From Nothopassalora personata (Eukaryota > Ascomycota > Dothideomycetes > Mycosphaerellales > Mycosphaerellaceae): a DNA stretch of 64,000 bases. Shown in pieces: positions 30,173 through 38,714 of the stretch (the stretch's first letter is position 1; each line of letters begins with the position of its first letter). Position numbers and translations under genes: made by a program. Below the pieces are notes generated by a model. The model did not search any database, had not been told where the DNA came from, and saw only the letters and a list, made by a program, of their open reading frames with translations. The stretch covers positions 2,728,001 through 2,792,000 of the forward strand of contig CM066295.1 of NCBI GenBank assembly GCA_033816765.1. Reading direction: 5' to 3'.

Positions 30173-32206
30173 ATGCCCAAGGAAACCAACGCACCAAAGG
30201 CCTCAGCAACAGGCCGCGTTGAAGGAAACAACATGACTTCCCAGCAGTCACAGACACAAGGCAAGCGCACCTCTCTTTTCCCCGACCTCTCCAGTTTCGA
30301 CAGTCAGACACAAGGAGACGACACTCGGCGAGTCACAGTTGACACCGGTGTCGCGCTTCAGCAAGAGCTGGACAAGGCATGGAACAAAGCACAAGACAGG
30401 GAGCAGAACGGTGAGCTTGATTTCACAGAACTCTTCGAGCCCAGGGTGGGAGAAGAGGAGGACACACCAGTCTTCATTTCACACGACGAAGCCGAACACA
30501 TCGCTGCCGCCGACTTCCAGAACATCACCGCCGAAGACCTGGCCACACTGACCAAGGAACACCCGAAGACCGTCCACGATTTCGTGCTACGAGGATTCAA
30601 CACTGCCATCATATCTAGCCAACAACTCGATGTGATGCAACGCGCCAATGCACTTCAGAACAAGCAGTACCGTACGCTGTATGCCGAGTACGATCGCATC
30701 CACGGGATGCTCAAGACCGAACAGACCGCCCTCGCGAAGATGGCCCAGGACCTTAAGAATAAGAACGCCGACACCCTCAAACTCAAGGCTGTCGAGAAGA
30801 AGTACAAGGATGCGAACGAGCTATGTCAGCAGTTCGCCGATATCACCGACTCGGAGAAGAAGAAGAGCCAGGCATTACAAGCTGAGGTTGATGACCTGAA
30901 GGTCCGTCTGCAAGCAGCAGAGGACCAGGCACGAGGACGTCGTTCGCGCTCGCGCCCACGCTCACGCCCACGATCACCACCACCCCGCGAGACCTCACTC
31001 GAGGTGCTCCAGCGTCGGTACCGTGAGGCGGCAGCAGGAGGAGGTGGCGGAGGAGACGATGATGACGATGGCAATGGAGACAAGGACAGGGATCGCCGTG
31101 GTCGTGACCATGACCGACCACGTCGTGATGAGCGCCAAGGCACACAAGGCACGCAGCGGTCAGGCGGTGGTCGCAGCAACCGCACGCAGCAGACACCTCT
31201 CGTGGACCTGCCGGAGCGTCTCATCAACATCGACCCCACCCTCGACCGCAGCATGAAGATCGGCAAGGGTGTGCCTGACCCAAAGAAGTTCAAGAACGAT
31301 GACGACCCGACTTATGACAGCTGGTACACAAGCATCCTGCTGAAGTTGACAGTCGCGACGTTCCGCACTGAACAGGACGCCCTACGCTTCCTGTATGGAT
31401 GGACGGACGGTGAGGTGCAGAAGACTGTGAAGCCTCGCATCCCCATCCCCGGGCACCAGGCTTTCAACGAGTTCATGACTGGCGAAGAACTGTTGGACTG
31501 GATGACTCGACAGTACGGCGTCCGCAACGAGGCCACCAAGGCTGCAGTGGACATCACTACCTGCAAACAGGCTCAGAAGGAGAACTTCGTCCCATTCTTC
31601 GCACGCTATTCCAAGCTGAGGGCATGGGTTGACTGGAGTGACGAGACCGAGTTGATGCTGTTCCGCACACGCCTCAACAAGCGCTACTACATCAAGACCT
31701 TCGGAGACCGCGAGGTGGACCGACGTCTGAACAGCATGCAGGACGTGATCGAAGAGTGCACTGCACTGGACGAGCAGTTCTACGAGACCGAGCAGCTGTA
31801 CCCTCAAGAGAACAACAACCGCCCACGCGGCAATGGAGGAGGCAACCAGAACGGCAACGGCAACGGCAACCAGAACCAGGGCAACACAGCTGCAGCTGCA
31901 GCCGCTGGTGCTGCCGGCGCCGTCGTTCAGCGCCCACCACAGTACGTAGGCACCAAGAAGAAGGAAGACTTGCCAGCTCACCTTCGGGACCTCCCACCGC
32001 TCAACTATGAGGGTCGCGAGGAATTGAAGAAGCAGGGCAAGTGCTACCGATGCCGCACCGGACCCCACTTATCCAGCAATACCGAGTGCCCGATGTATGG
32101 CTACGACGGCGACTATCGCCCACCGCGCCCGCGTAACAACAACGGAGGCAACACCAACCTCAGTTCCCTGGCCGCCGGGCAGGGAAATGGCGAGGCCACT
32201 GCCTAA
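30173..32206 (+). CDS. gag: Gag polyprotein of element D
   Basis: 677 aa from the ATG at 30173 (a later in-frame ATG at 30231 is possible). A coiled-coil region lies near residues 155-260, then an Arg/Ser/Pro-rich patch and an acidic Gly/Asp run, then the capsid-like domain near 365-540 (DPTYDSWYTSILLKL onwards), an Asn/Gln/Gly-rich linker with an Ala run, and a Cys/His knuckle CYRCRTGPHLSSNTEC near 625-640 with the same CX2CX4HX6C spacing as element C. The end (GQGNGEATA) contains the slippery CAG GGA AAT. The domain layout matches the gag of C, but the sequences differ strongly outside the capsid and knuckle. Confidence 0.9.
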   Translation: MPKETNAPKASATGRVEGNNMTSQQSQTQGKRTSLFPDLSSFDSQTQGDDTRRVTVDTGVALQQELDKAWNKAQDREQNGELDFTELFEPRVGEEEDTPVFISHDEAEHIAAADFQNITAEDLATLTKEHPKTVHDFVLRGFNTAIISSQQLDVMQRANALQNKQYRTLYAEYDRIHGMLKTEQTALAKMAQDLKNKNADTLKLKAVEKKYKDANELCQQFADITDSEKKKSQALQAEVDDLKVRLQAAEDQARGRRSRSRPRSRPRSPPPRETSLEVLQRRYREAAAGGGGGGDDDDDGNGDKDRDRRGRDHDRPRRDERQGTQGTQRSGGGRSNRTQQTPLVDLPERLINIDPTLDRSMKIGKGVPDPKKFKNDDDPTYDSWYTSILLKLTVATFRTEQDALRFLYGWTDGEVQKTVKPRIPIPGHQAFNEFMTGEELLDWMTRQYGVRNEATKAAVDITTCKQAQKENFVPFFARYSKLRAWVDWSDETELMLFRTRLNKRYYIKTFGDREVDRRLNSMQDVIEECTALDEQFYETEQLYPQENNNRPRGNGGGNQNGNGNGNQNQGNTAAAAAAGAAGAVVQRPPQYVGTKKKEDLPAHLRDLPPLNYEGREELKKQGKCYRCRTGPHLSSNTECPMYGYDGDYRPPRPRNNNGGNTNLSSLAAGQGNGEATA

Positions 32207-32224
32207 GCGTGGCAGACAGTGGTC
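32182..32224 (+). promoter_or_regulatory. Probable -1 programmed frameshift site, element D
   Basis: Heptamer GGGAAAT at 32182-32188 is phased G GGA AAT in gag. After a 5-nt spacer (GGCGA), an 8-bp stem follows: GGCCACTG at 32194-32201 pairs with CAGTGGTC at 32217-32224 (one G-U pair), closing a 15-nt loop. An alternative stem CTGCC/GGCAG (32199-32203 with 32211-32215) is mutually exclusive. The gag stop TAA is at 32204-32206, within the loop. Confidence 0.75.
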
Positions 32225-35200
32225 AACCGAACAACCAAGGACAGAAAGAGCATGAGATTGAGAGACACAGAGTGCAAGAGCAAGACACGGATACAGACTA
32301 TGGTGAGGAGCTGAAGATATCGGCCTGCGCATTGGAGCCGCAGCAACCAGATGTACACCCTCACATAGTACTCCCAGTAATGATACAGCATGGGAAGGCA
32401 CGAGGCCTTGTAGACTCTGCTTCCACCTCTCTCTTTCTCGACTGGAAGTTCACACGCAAACACAGAATACCCTTGATACCCCTTGTGCGCAACAAGAACC
32501 TGACCCTTGGGGATGGTAAGGCTGCTGCACGTCGCATCACGCACGTAGCCCTCGTCGATGTTGATATCGACGGTCATCACGAGCAAATGCTATGCTACAT
32601 AACCGACCTCGAATACGACATCGTCCTGGGCCTGCCGTGGCTGAGCACGCACAACCCAAACATCTTCTGGGAGACCGGTGAAGTGGCACTCAGATCAGAC
32701 TACTGCTTTGGTCACTGTCTTAAGAACAAGACATCGACAACAGTCCAGTCCCTGAACCATCGACACCGACAACGTAAGGAAGCAATGAAATATGGACCAG
32801 AGCCCTTCACCGATGATCGCAGCTTCACGGCAGGAGGGGCAGAAGCAGAACTGAACCTATCCTCGATGGGCCTGTACGACGATGATGAGGAAGTCGAGTG
32901 TATAGGCGTCACGCAGCGCGCCTTCGAGATGTACGCGCACCGACCTGGCGCTGAATGTTTCTACATACTATCTACCGGCAAAGAGGACGAAGAAGGCGAT
33001 GGTGAGATCAAGCTGAGCGCAATGGCAGCTGATGACTTGGATCAGTTCCTGAACAAGGAGTTCAACCATAACCCGAAGGAGAAGCTCCCACCAGAATACC
33101 ATGATCTCGTAGATGCATTCTCAGCGAAAGACCATGAAGGACTTCCTCCTCACAGACCTGGAATCGACCACGAAATTCACATCAAGCCTGATGGGCCCCA
33201 AGAACCGCCATACCGTAAGCCCTACGGACTGGCGCCTCAGGAGAATGAAGCAGTCAAGAAGTGGGTCACCGAACAGGAGCAACAAGGCAAAGTCCGGCCA
33301 GCAGGACAGAAGACGAGCCAATCGCCGGCACCAGTACTGGTAGTCAGAAAGCCAGGCGGTGGACTGCGCGTGTGCATCGACTACCGAGGACTCAATGCGA
33401 TCACTATCAAGAACAGGTACCCTATACCGCTAATCCAAGAGACACTGAACCGCATGCACGGCAAGAGGTACTTCACGAAGCTGGACATCGTCGCAGCCTT
33501 CAACAAGCTTCGCATTGCAGAAGGGCACGAATGGCTTACAGCATTCGCTACACGATATGGGGTGTACGAATGTCTTGTGTTACCATTCGGCCTATGCAAT
33601 GGCCCTGCGTCGTTTCAGTCATACATTAACAGCGTGTTACAAGAACACCTGGATGACTTCGTCTCCGCGTACCTGGACGACGTTTTAATTTTTAGCGACA
33701 CACTGGAGGAGCACATCGAACATGTGCGCAAGGTACTAGCAAAATTGAGGGATGCCGGACTGACGGTCGACATCGACAAGTGCGAGTTCCACCAGCAGCG
33801 AGTTAAGTACCTGGGACTTATTATCACCCCAGATGGCATCGAAATGGACCCAGAGAAGCTTGAATGTATCCAGTCATGGGAAGCACCTTCCAACCTCAAG
33901 GATGTGCAGGCGTTCCTCGGATTCGCCAACTTTTACAGACGGTTCATCGAGGCCTTCTCACGCCTCGCAGCGCCGCTGACCGAATTGACCAAGTCAAATG
34001 GACCTAGTAATCACAAGAATCGCAGGGTTGACTGGACACCAGCATGCCAAGCAGCATTTGACGCTCTGAAGGCAGCATTCAGCAAAGCCGGTATGCTCGC
34101 ACACTATGTGCCCGGTAGGCAAACAGTAGTCGAAACGGACTCATCAGATTTCGTGAACGCCGGAGTGCTTTCTCAGTACGACGAGGAAGGCGTGCTTCAC
34201 CCTGTAGCATTCTATTCAAAGAAGCTGAGCCCGCAGGAATGCAACTATGAGATTTATGACAAGGAGCTTCTAGCGATTATTAAGGCCTTCGAGGAATGGC
34301 GCCCGGAGTTGGCCTGCGAGGCGGATGATGACACCATCGAACCCGTGAAGGTGTTCACGGATCACAAGAACTTGGAGTACTTTATGACCACTAAGCAGCT
34401 GAATCGGCGCCAGGCACGTTGGGCCGAATTCCTGTCCCAGTTCAACTTCCGTATTGTCTATCGACCAGGTGTCCAAGGCACAAAGCCTGACAGCCTCACG
34501 AGACGCAGCCAGGACCTTCCGCAGGGGGTGGACGATCCGCGAAATCAGCATCAGCATCAGACGTTGCTGCCGCCTGAGCGATTTCTTAAGATCGACTCGA
34601 TGCGCGCAACTGTCGAAGATGCGGCTGAGGATGTTGCACCTGTTGAGAACACACCTACCGCACCAATTGAGGAAGCCCTGAACCCGGAGGCCACCGAATT
34701 CATACCGTCCACGCAGACGCAGACAGCATCCGAGACGGAACAGGAAGCCGAACTCGAGTACAGAATGACAATGGCTTATGCCGCGGATGCAGACCTGAAG
34801 TCAGCTATCAGAGCCCTGCAGAAGGGCGAGACCCCAGCACTCCTTCAGAAAGCGAAGGTGCATCCAGTACACTGCAAGGTCGAAGGGGACCTGCTGTACG
34901 TCCGTAACCAGTATAATGACTGGAGTCTATGGGTGCCAGAGGACCAGAAGCTCCGCACTCGGATAGTCAAGATGAACCATGACACCCCAGCGGCCGGTCA
35001 CCCAGGCAGAGCCCGCACCTACGAGCTCGTTGCACGTGAATTCTACTGGCCTGGTTTGGCTAGATCTGTGCGCAGATACAACGCGAATTGCCGCAGGTGC
35101 CGCACGACGAAATCTGTGCATACCCAGCCACCTGGATTACTGCACCCACTTTCGGTGCCAGAACGACCTTGGCAACACATCGCAGTTGACTTTGTGGTTG

Positions 35201-37011
35201 ACCTGCCACCAAGCGAACTCGACGGCATGACTTACACCAATGTTATGACAGTCACCGACAGACTCACTAAGGAAGTGGAACTGATACCCATCGGCGCGAT
35301 GACAGCGCAGAACGCGGCGCGACTTTTCTTAAAGCACGTGTTCACCCGGCATGGCCTCCCAGAAACCATCACGTCTGATCGCGGAAAGCAGTTCATCGCC
35401 ACTTTCTGGAAGCGCCTATGCAAGATGCTGCGCATCAGCAGGAAGCTGAGTTCCTCCTACCACCCTGAAACGGATGGGCAATCAGAACGCACTAACCAAG
35501 AGATGGAACAGTACTTACGCACCTTCACGAATGAGGCACAGAGCGACTGGGCCGACTGGCTGTGCTTAGCGCAGTTCGCTATTAACAACCGAGTGTCGGA
35601 GACCACTGGAGTGTCACCGTTCTACGCCAATGTTGGATATAACCCAGAGTTCACCGAGCGTATCGATTTGCAAGCAGGCAAGGACCGACACATGACAACC
35701 CTTCAGCGACTCGACAGCAAGTCAGCCGAAGCCTTCGCCAAACGCATCTGTGAGCTACATCGCAATCTTCAAGAGAACATGAGGATGTCACAGGCGCTGC
35801 AAGCCGAAGCAGCAAACAGGCACCGAAGCATCCCACCAGACTACAAGGTTGGCGACTGGGTGTATCTAAGCACGAAGAACATTCGCACCACTCGACCATC
35901 CAAGAAGCTGGACCGCAGATATGCAGGACCGTACCAGATCACGGAGGTGATGCCCGCTAGGCTGTCATACAAGCTGAACCTGTCGGATGCATTGAGCGGA
36001 CTCGATAATTGCTTCCACACCTCCCTGTTACAGCGAGCCGACAACCCCGATCTCCCACCGCTCGAGGGACAGCACCTGGCACCGCCGCCGCCAGTGGCCA
36101 TCGAACCCGACACAACTGCAGCTGACGCAGTCGCCGATGTCACAGTCACAGCCCCGGCACCAGAATATGAGGTGGACAAGATCTTGGACATGTACACGCG
36201 GAAGCGCGCAGGCAAAGTGAAGAAGGGAAAGAAGCGCAAGGTGGACACTTGGTACAAGGTGCGATGGACTGGCTATCAGGATATGGAGGCCGGAGAGACT
36301 TGGCAACCTGCAGAGGACCTGTTTGTGAGGGCAGCCGCCGCTCTTGCGGACTTTCACCACAGCCGGCCGGATTTGCCCACGCCTCAGGGCTTCGCAACGC
36401 CATCTGACTGGTCTCCAGTCAATGAGGTGCTCGGACTTAACACGATCAGGGTCGACAGAGACACCGCCACAAATAAGCCTAGCCGAGCCTTGCCTCTGAT
36501 AGAATCTGGTCAGCGCATGTTCACTACGCACCGCTACGATGATCAGGTTACAGGAAAGTCCGTCGTCCCAACTGAGGATCACGGTGCAAGCCGCCGCCCT
36601 CAGCTCTACGACAGAACAGACAGTTGTACCGATGTTCTAGCGAACCCTGCAGAGCCTGCATTGATACCCAACCTTGGTCAAAAGGATCAGACGCGAGCGT
36701 TCGCCGAAGAGGGGCTTAGGCCCTGGGCGTGCCAGCAGTATGAGCAAACAGAGTCTGATGCGCAAGCCGCAGCAGTAGTGACAGAGATGGAGGACGACCT
36801 TGAAGACGATTGGACGTTTGCACGATTATGGAGTTCGACAGGCAAGGGTGATAAGTGGCCGCACAAGACGATGGATAGGCGAGTTAATGGACTGAACGCT
36901 CAGAGGACTGAGACGAGTTTTGAGAGGGGGGGTACTGTCACGGGCAGCCCGCGACCCTTCACTGACGATGCGTCGTCCCGGCGGAACCTCGGACCTTCCG
37001 CATCGGGTTAG
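32188..37011 (+). CDS. pol: Pol polyprotein of element D (PR-RT-RH-IN-chromodomain), expressed by frameshift
   Basis: Entered at 32188 after a -1 shift; there is no ATG near the gag end (a GTG at 32209 opens a 1600-residue frame used for numbering). The protease motif is LVDSASTS near residue 67-74, so the usual Gly of D-S/T-G is Ala. RT has LRVCIDYRGLN and YLDD at 488-491. RNase H starts ETDSSDFVNAG. The integrase zinc module (MNHDTPAAGHPG, then CRRC) is followed by a DDE core with VDFVVDLP, TSDRGKQF and YHPETDGQSERTN. A chromodomain (EYEVDKILDMYTRK then WYKVRWTGYQD) lies near 1318-1370. A further 230 residues of tail follow. The stop lies 76 bases into the 3' LTR, as in C. Confidence 0.9.
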   Translation, partial: WRGHCLSVADSGQPNNQGQKEHEIERHRVQEQDTDTDYGEELKISACALEPQQPDVHPHIVLPVMIQHGKARGLVDSASTSLFLDWKFTRKHRIPLIPLVRNKNLTLGDGKAAARRITHVALVDVDIDGHHEQMLCYITDLEYDIVLGLPWLSTHNPNIFWETGEVALRSDYCFGHCLKNKTSTTVQSLNHRHRQRKEAMKYGPEPFTDDRSFTAGGAEAELNLSSMGLYDDDEEVECIGVTQRAFEMYAHRPGAECFYILSTGKEDEEGDGEIKLSAMAADDLDQFLNKEFNHNPKEKLPPEYHDLVDAFSAKDHEGLPPHRPGIDHEIHIKPDGPQEPPYRKPYGLAPQENEAVKKWVTEQEQQGKVRPAGQKTSQSPAPVLVVRKPGGGLRVCIDYRGLNAITIKNRYPIPLIQETLNRMHGKRYFTKLDIVAAFNKLRIAEGHEWLTAFATRYGVYECLVLPFGLCNGPASFQSYINSVLQEHLDDFVSAYLDDVLIFSDTLEEHIEHVRKVLAKLRDAGLTVDIDKCEFHQQRVKYLGLIITPDGIEMDPEKLECIQSWEAPSNLKDVQAFLGFANFYRRFIEAFSRLAAPLTELTKSNGPSNHKNRRVDWTPACQAAFDALKAAFSKAGMLAHYVPGRQTVVETDSSDFVNAGVLSQYDEEGVLHPVAFYSKKLSPQECNYEIYDKELLAIIKAFEEWRPELACEADDDTIEPVKVFTDHKNLEYFMTTKQLNRRQARWAEFLSQFNFRIVYRPGVQGTKPDSLTRRSQDLPQGVDDPRNQHQHQTLLPPERFLKIDSMRATVEDAAEDVAPVENTPTAPIEEALNPEATEFIPSTQTQTASETEQEAELEYRMTMAYAADADLKSAIRALQKGETPALLQKAKVHPVHCKVEGDLLYVRNQYNDWSLWVPEDQKLRTRIVKMNHDTPAAGHPGRARTYELVAREFYWPGLARSVRRYNANCRRCRTTKSVHTQPPGLLHPLSVPERPWQHIAVDFVVDLPPSELDGMTYTNVMTVTDRLTKEVELIPIGAMTAQNAARLFLKHVFTRHGLPETITSDRGKQFIATFWKRLCKMLRISRKLSSSYHPETDGQSERTNQEMEQYLRTFTNEAQSDWADWLCLAQFAINNRVSETTGVSPFYANVGYNPEFTERIDLQAGKDRHMTTLQRLDSKSAEAFAKRICELHRNLQENMRMSQALQAEAANRHRSIPPDYKVGDWVYLSTKNIRTTRPSKKLDRRYAGPYQITEVMPARLSYKLNLSDALSGLDNCFHTSLLQRADNPDLPPLEGQHLAPPPPVAIEPDTTAADAVADVTVTAPAPEYEVDKILDMYTRKRAGKVKKGKKRKVDTWYKVRWTGYQDMEAGETWQPAEDLFVRAAAALADFHHSRPDLPTPQGFATPSDWSPVNEVLGLNTIRVDRDTATNKPSRALPLIESGQRMFTTHRYDDQVTGKSVVPTEDHGASRRPQLYDRTDSCTDVLANPAEPALIPNLGQKDQTRAFAEEGLRPWACQQYEQTESDAQAAAVVTEMEDDLEDDWTFARLWSSTGKGDKWPHKTMDRRVNGLNAQRTETSFERGGTVTGSPRPFTDDASSRRNLGPSASG
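36922..36935 (+). promoter_or_regulatory. Polypurine tract of element D
   Basis: GAGAGGGGGGGTAC lies directly before the 3' LTR and shares GAGGGGGGGTAC-type sequence with C. It is translated within pol as ERGGTVT. Confidence 0.85.
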
Positions 37012-37119
37012 CGCGGCTTGGCGATGCTTTATCTATCCGCCGCGCCTCGCGCTCCTCTTTCGTAGCTTCGTAGAACAACAACTATCTCATTCGGACCCTA
37101 TGGTACGCGCGCCCTTACA
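36936..37119 (+). repeat. 3' LTR of element D
   Basis: 184 bp with one G-to-A difference from the 5' LTR (a TG-to-TA context). It contains the pol stop codon at 37009-37011. Confidence 0.95.
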
Positions 37120-37124
37120 CTTTC

Positions 37125-38322
37125 TTCCTATAGTTCTAGTAACCATAATCCGTTCCATCCTAGGTCCTGATTTTCTTTATCGCTTCTATCTTCGTTAAAG
37201 TAGGATTTATCGATGTCCACTTCTCGGAGCGTAGCGTCTTACCTATGCGTCGCTCCTAGGGTTCCTCGTAGTTGCTAAGGCTAATACCCTGCGCCTAACT
37301 TCGCGGCGTAGTGGATTTAACACGAGTCTTAGTAACAGAATCGCTAATAAAGGCTTCTATAACCATTTCGAGACTCGGATTCGGTCTCGTAGTCGACTCT
37401 TCGTGTTATTATGTTAAACTATCGTAGTTGGTTCTTCGCATTAAATAGAATAACTACTATTTGCTACCTATAGTATCCTCCTCGTCCTTCTAAGGGGTCT
37501 AGGAGAGGCGTCGTGCTTCTGTTATTAGCTCTCTCCTCTACTCTCCGAGTATAGTCGGTATCTCCTCGAGATCTAACGCTACTCTTAGATTTACTAGTTC
37601 GGGGTTGCATTATATTAAATTGCTCGCGGCGCACTATATTTTTACCGCGGTAATCTCGCGCCATGTGGCCTTCTTTACTATAGGCATAACATGTGAGTTT
37701 TCCTTTTCCTTTAAAGGGCTTTCCGTAGCCCCTACTCTTATCGATCTTCCGTCCTCGTTGGGTAACGTCCAGTTCCATTAGCTGTGGTCCCATCCGGTAA
37801 TTTGTCCGTATTCTTCGAATTTAGCTACATACTCTAAAGTAGACGTCTTCTACTTTAGGTGTTGAATGATTTGTATAGCCTATTAGACTTCGTTCGAGGT
37901 TCTAAAGATTAATTTCATCTTATCTTTAAAGAGAGTGTAGCTCCTAAACATTCTAGTAGGGTCTAATCGTCCTATACCTTTAAGGTATTCCTTAAGGTAA
38001 GGTTTAATCTAGTTCTACGCACTTCCGCGAAGGTACGTAATAGCGAAGATAGTTCTTTTATCGGTATCGACTAGGTTAAACATAAGGTACATATCCATTT
38101 AGTTAATCTAGTCGTCGAACTTAGCCCTGTCTCTATAGAAGAGATCTAGCTTAGTAGCCTTAACGTCGTTCCTCCTTAGAGTAGGCTCGTTATCGTTATT
38201 AGACTTATCGTCCTTCGTAGTGGTCTATTATAGTGGCGCACGGCGGATGCTTCCTACTTCGCTAGGGGCGGGTGTTCCCCTACTAGCTACTTAAGTAGCG
38301 CTCATCCTAAGGGCGTTTAAAG
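37125..38322 (-). pseudogene. Element B gag remnant and leader
   Basis: The minus-strand frame 37793-37464 holds a gag zinc-knuckle remnant, CYAYSKEGHMARDY, in which the second and fourth ligands of CX2CX4HX4C have become Tyr (TGC to TAC, a TG-to-TA change). A basic RG/RS-rich tail follows. The remaining gag sequence towards 38322 is TA-rich with stops. Its continuation is cut by element D at 37119. Confidence 0.7.
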
Positions 38323-38709
38323 TGTTATTATCTCGTTCTAGGGCTAGTCTCAAAAGAGAGATAAGTCAAGTCACGTGGCGGTATTATTCTTTAGAGAGGC
38401 TAAAGTAAGCTAAGCGAAGATAAATGATAGGAATAAGAGTTGTATTCCAATCAGTAAGATAGTAACATAAGTTGAACGCATTAGAACTATAAGGGTTTCT
38501 AGCGTTTCTAAATATAAAGGAGATTCGCGGCGTAGAGCCTATAGCTTAGTATAATCACCTTAATTAGTCCTACTAAGCATACTAATTACACTAATTAGTC
38601 CGTGAAGTGATTAGTGTCACGTGCGTCTAGATGATTAGTATCACGTGTTTCTAAGTGATTAGTGTTTCGTGTGTCTAGTCGGGGCTGCCGTTTAGACCGA
38701 ACCGTAACA
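38323..38709 (-). repeat. LTR of element B (5' LTR in element sense)
   Basis: 387 bp, partner of 17543-17929. It retains more CA and TG than the other copy, but at a few sites (for example GCGTTTCTAAATATAAAGG) it is the more mutated one. Confidence 0.9.
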
Positions 38710-38714
38710 AAAGG

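Larger units (their letters stand above)
29820..37119 (+). mobile_element. Element D: intact Gypsy chromovirus-type LTR retrotransposon, related to C
   Basis: 7300 bp, with 184-bp LTRs (29820-30003 and 36936-37119) differing at one base, and the TSD CTTTC at 29815-29819 and 37120-37124. It has the same design as C: self-complementary PBS, gag then pol in the -1 phase, GGGAAAT heptamer, polypurine tract ending GGGGGGGTAC, pol stop inside the 3' LTR, and the same orientation. The proteins clearly differ from those of C, so this is a sister family rather than a copy. No RIP damage is visible. Confidence 0.95.
17543..38709 (-). mobile_element. Element B: RIP-degraded Gypsy LTR retrotransposon, host of C and D
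   Basis: 387-bp LTRs (17543-17929 and 38323-38709) run from TGTTATT to CCGTAACA and are flanked by AAAGG at 17538-17542 and 38710-38714, inside element A. Subtracting C and D with their TSDs leaves about 6.6 kb. The minus-strand orientation follows from a gag zinc-knuckle remnant at 37464-37793 and a pol RT motif YIDD at 20803-20814. An extra plus-strand frame lies at 18021-18578 between pol and the 3' LTR. LTR differences are transitions, nearly all of CA/TA or TG/TA type, and fall on both copies, so each was hit independently by RIP. Confidence 0.9.

Noticed and set aside
31382..32068. 228-codon minus-strand frame in element D
   Set aside because: Shadow of gag with Val/Leu-rich composition mirrored from Gln/Asn codons.
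38310..38322. tRNA-type primer site of element B beside its right LTR
   Set aside because: The sequence after the LTR (CTTTAAACGCCC on the minus strand) matches neither a TGG-type site nor B's own LTR clearly; RIP prevents a decision.
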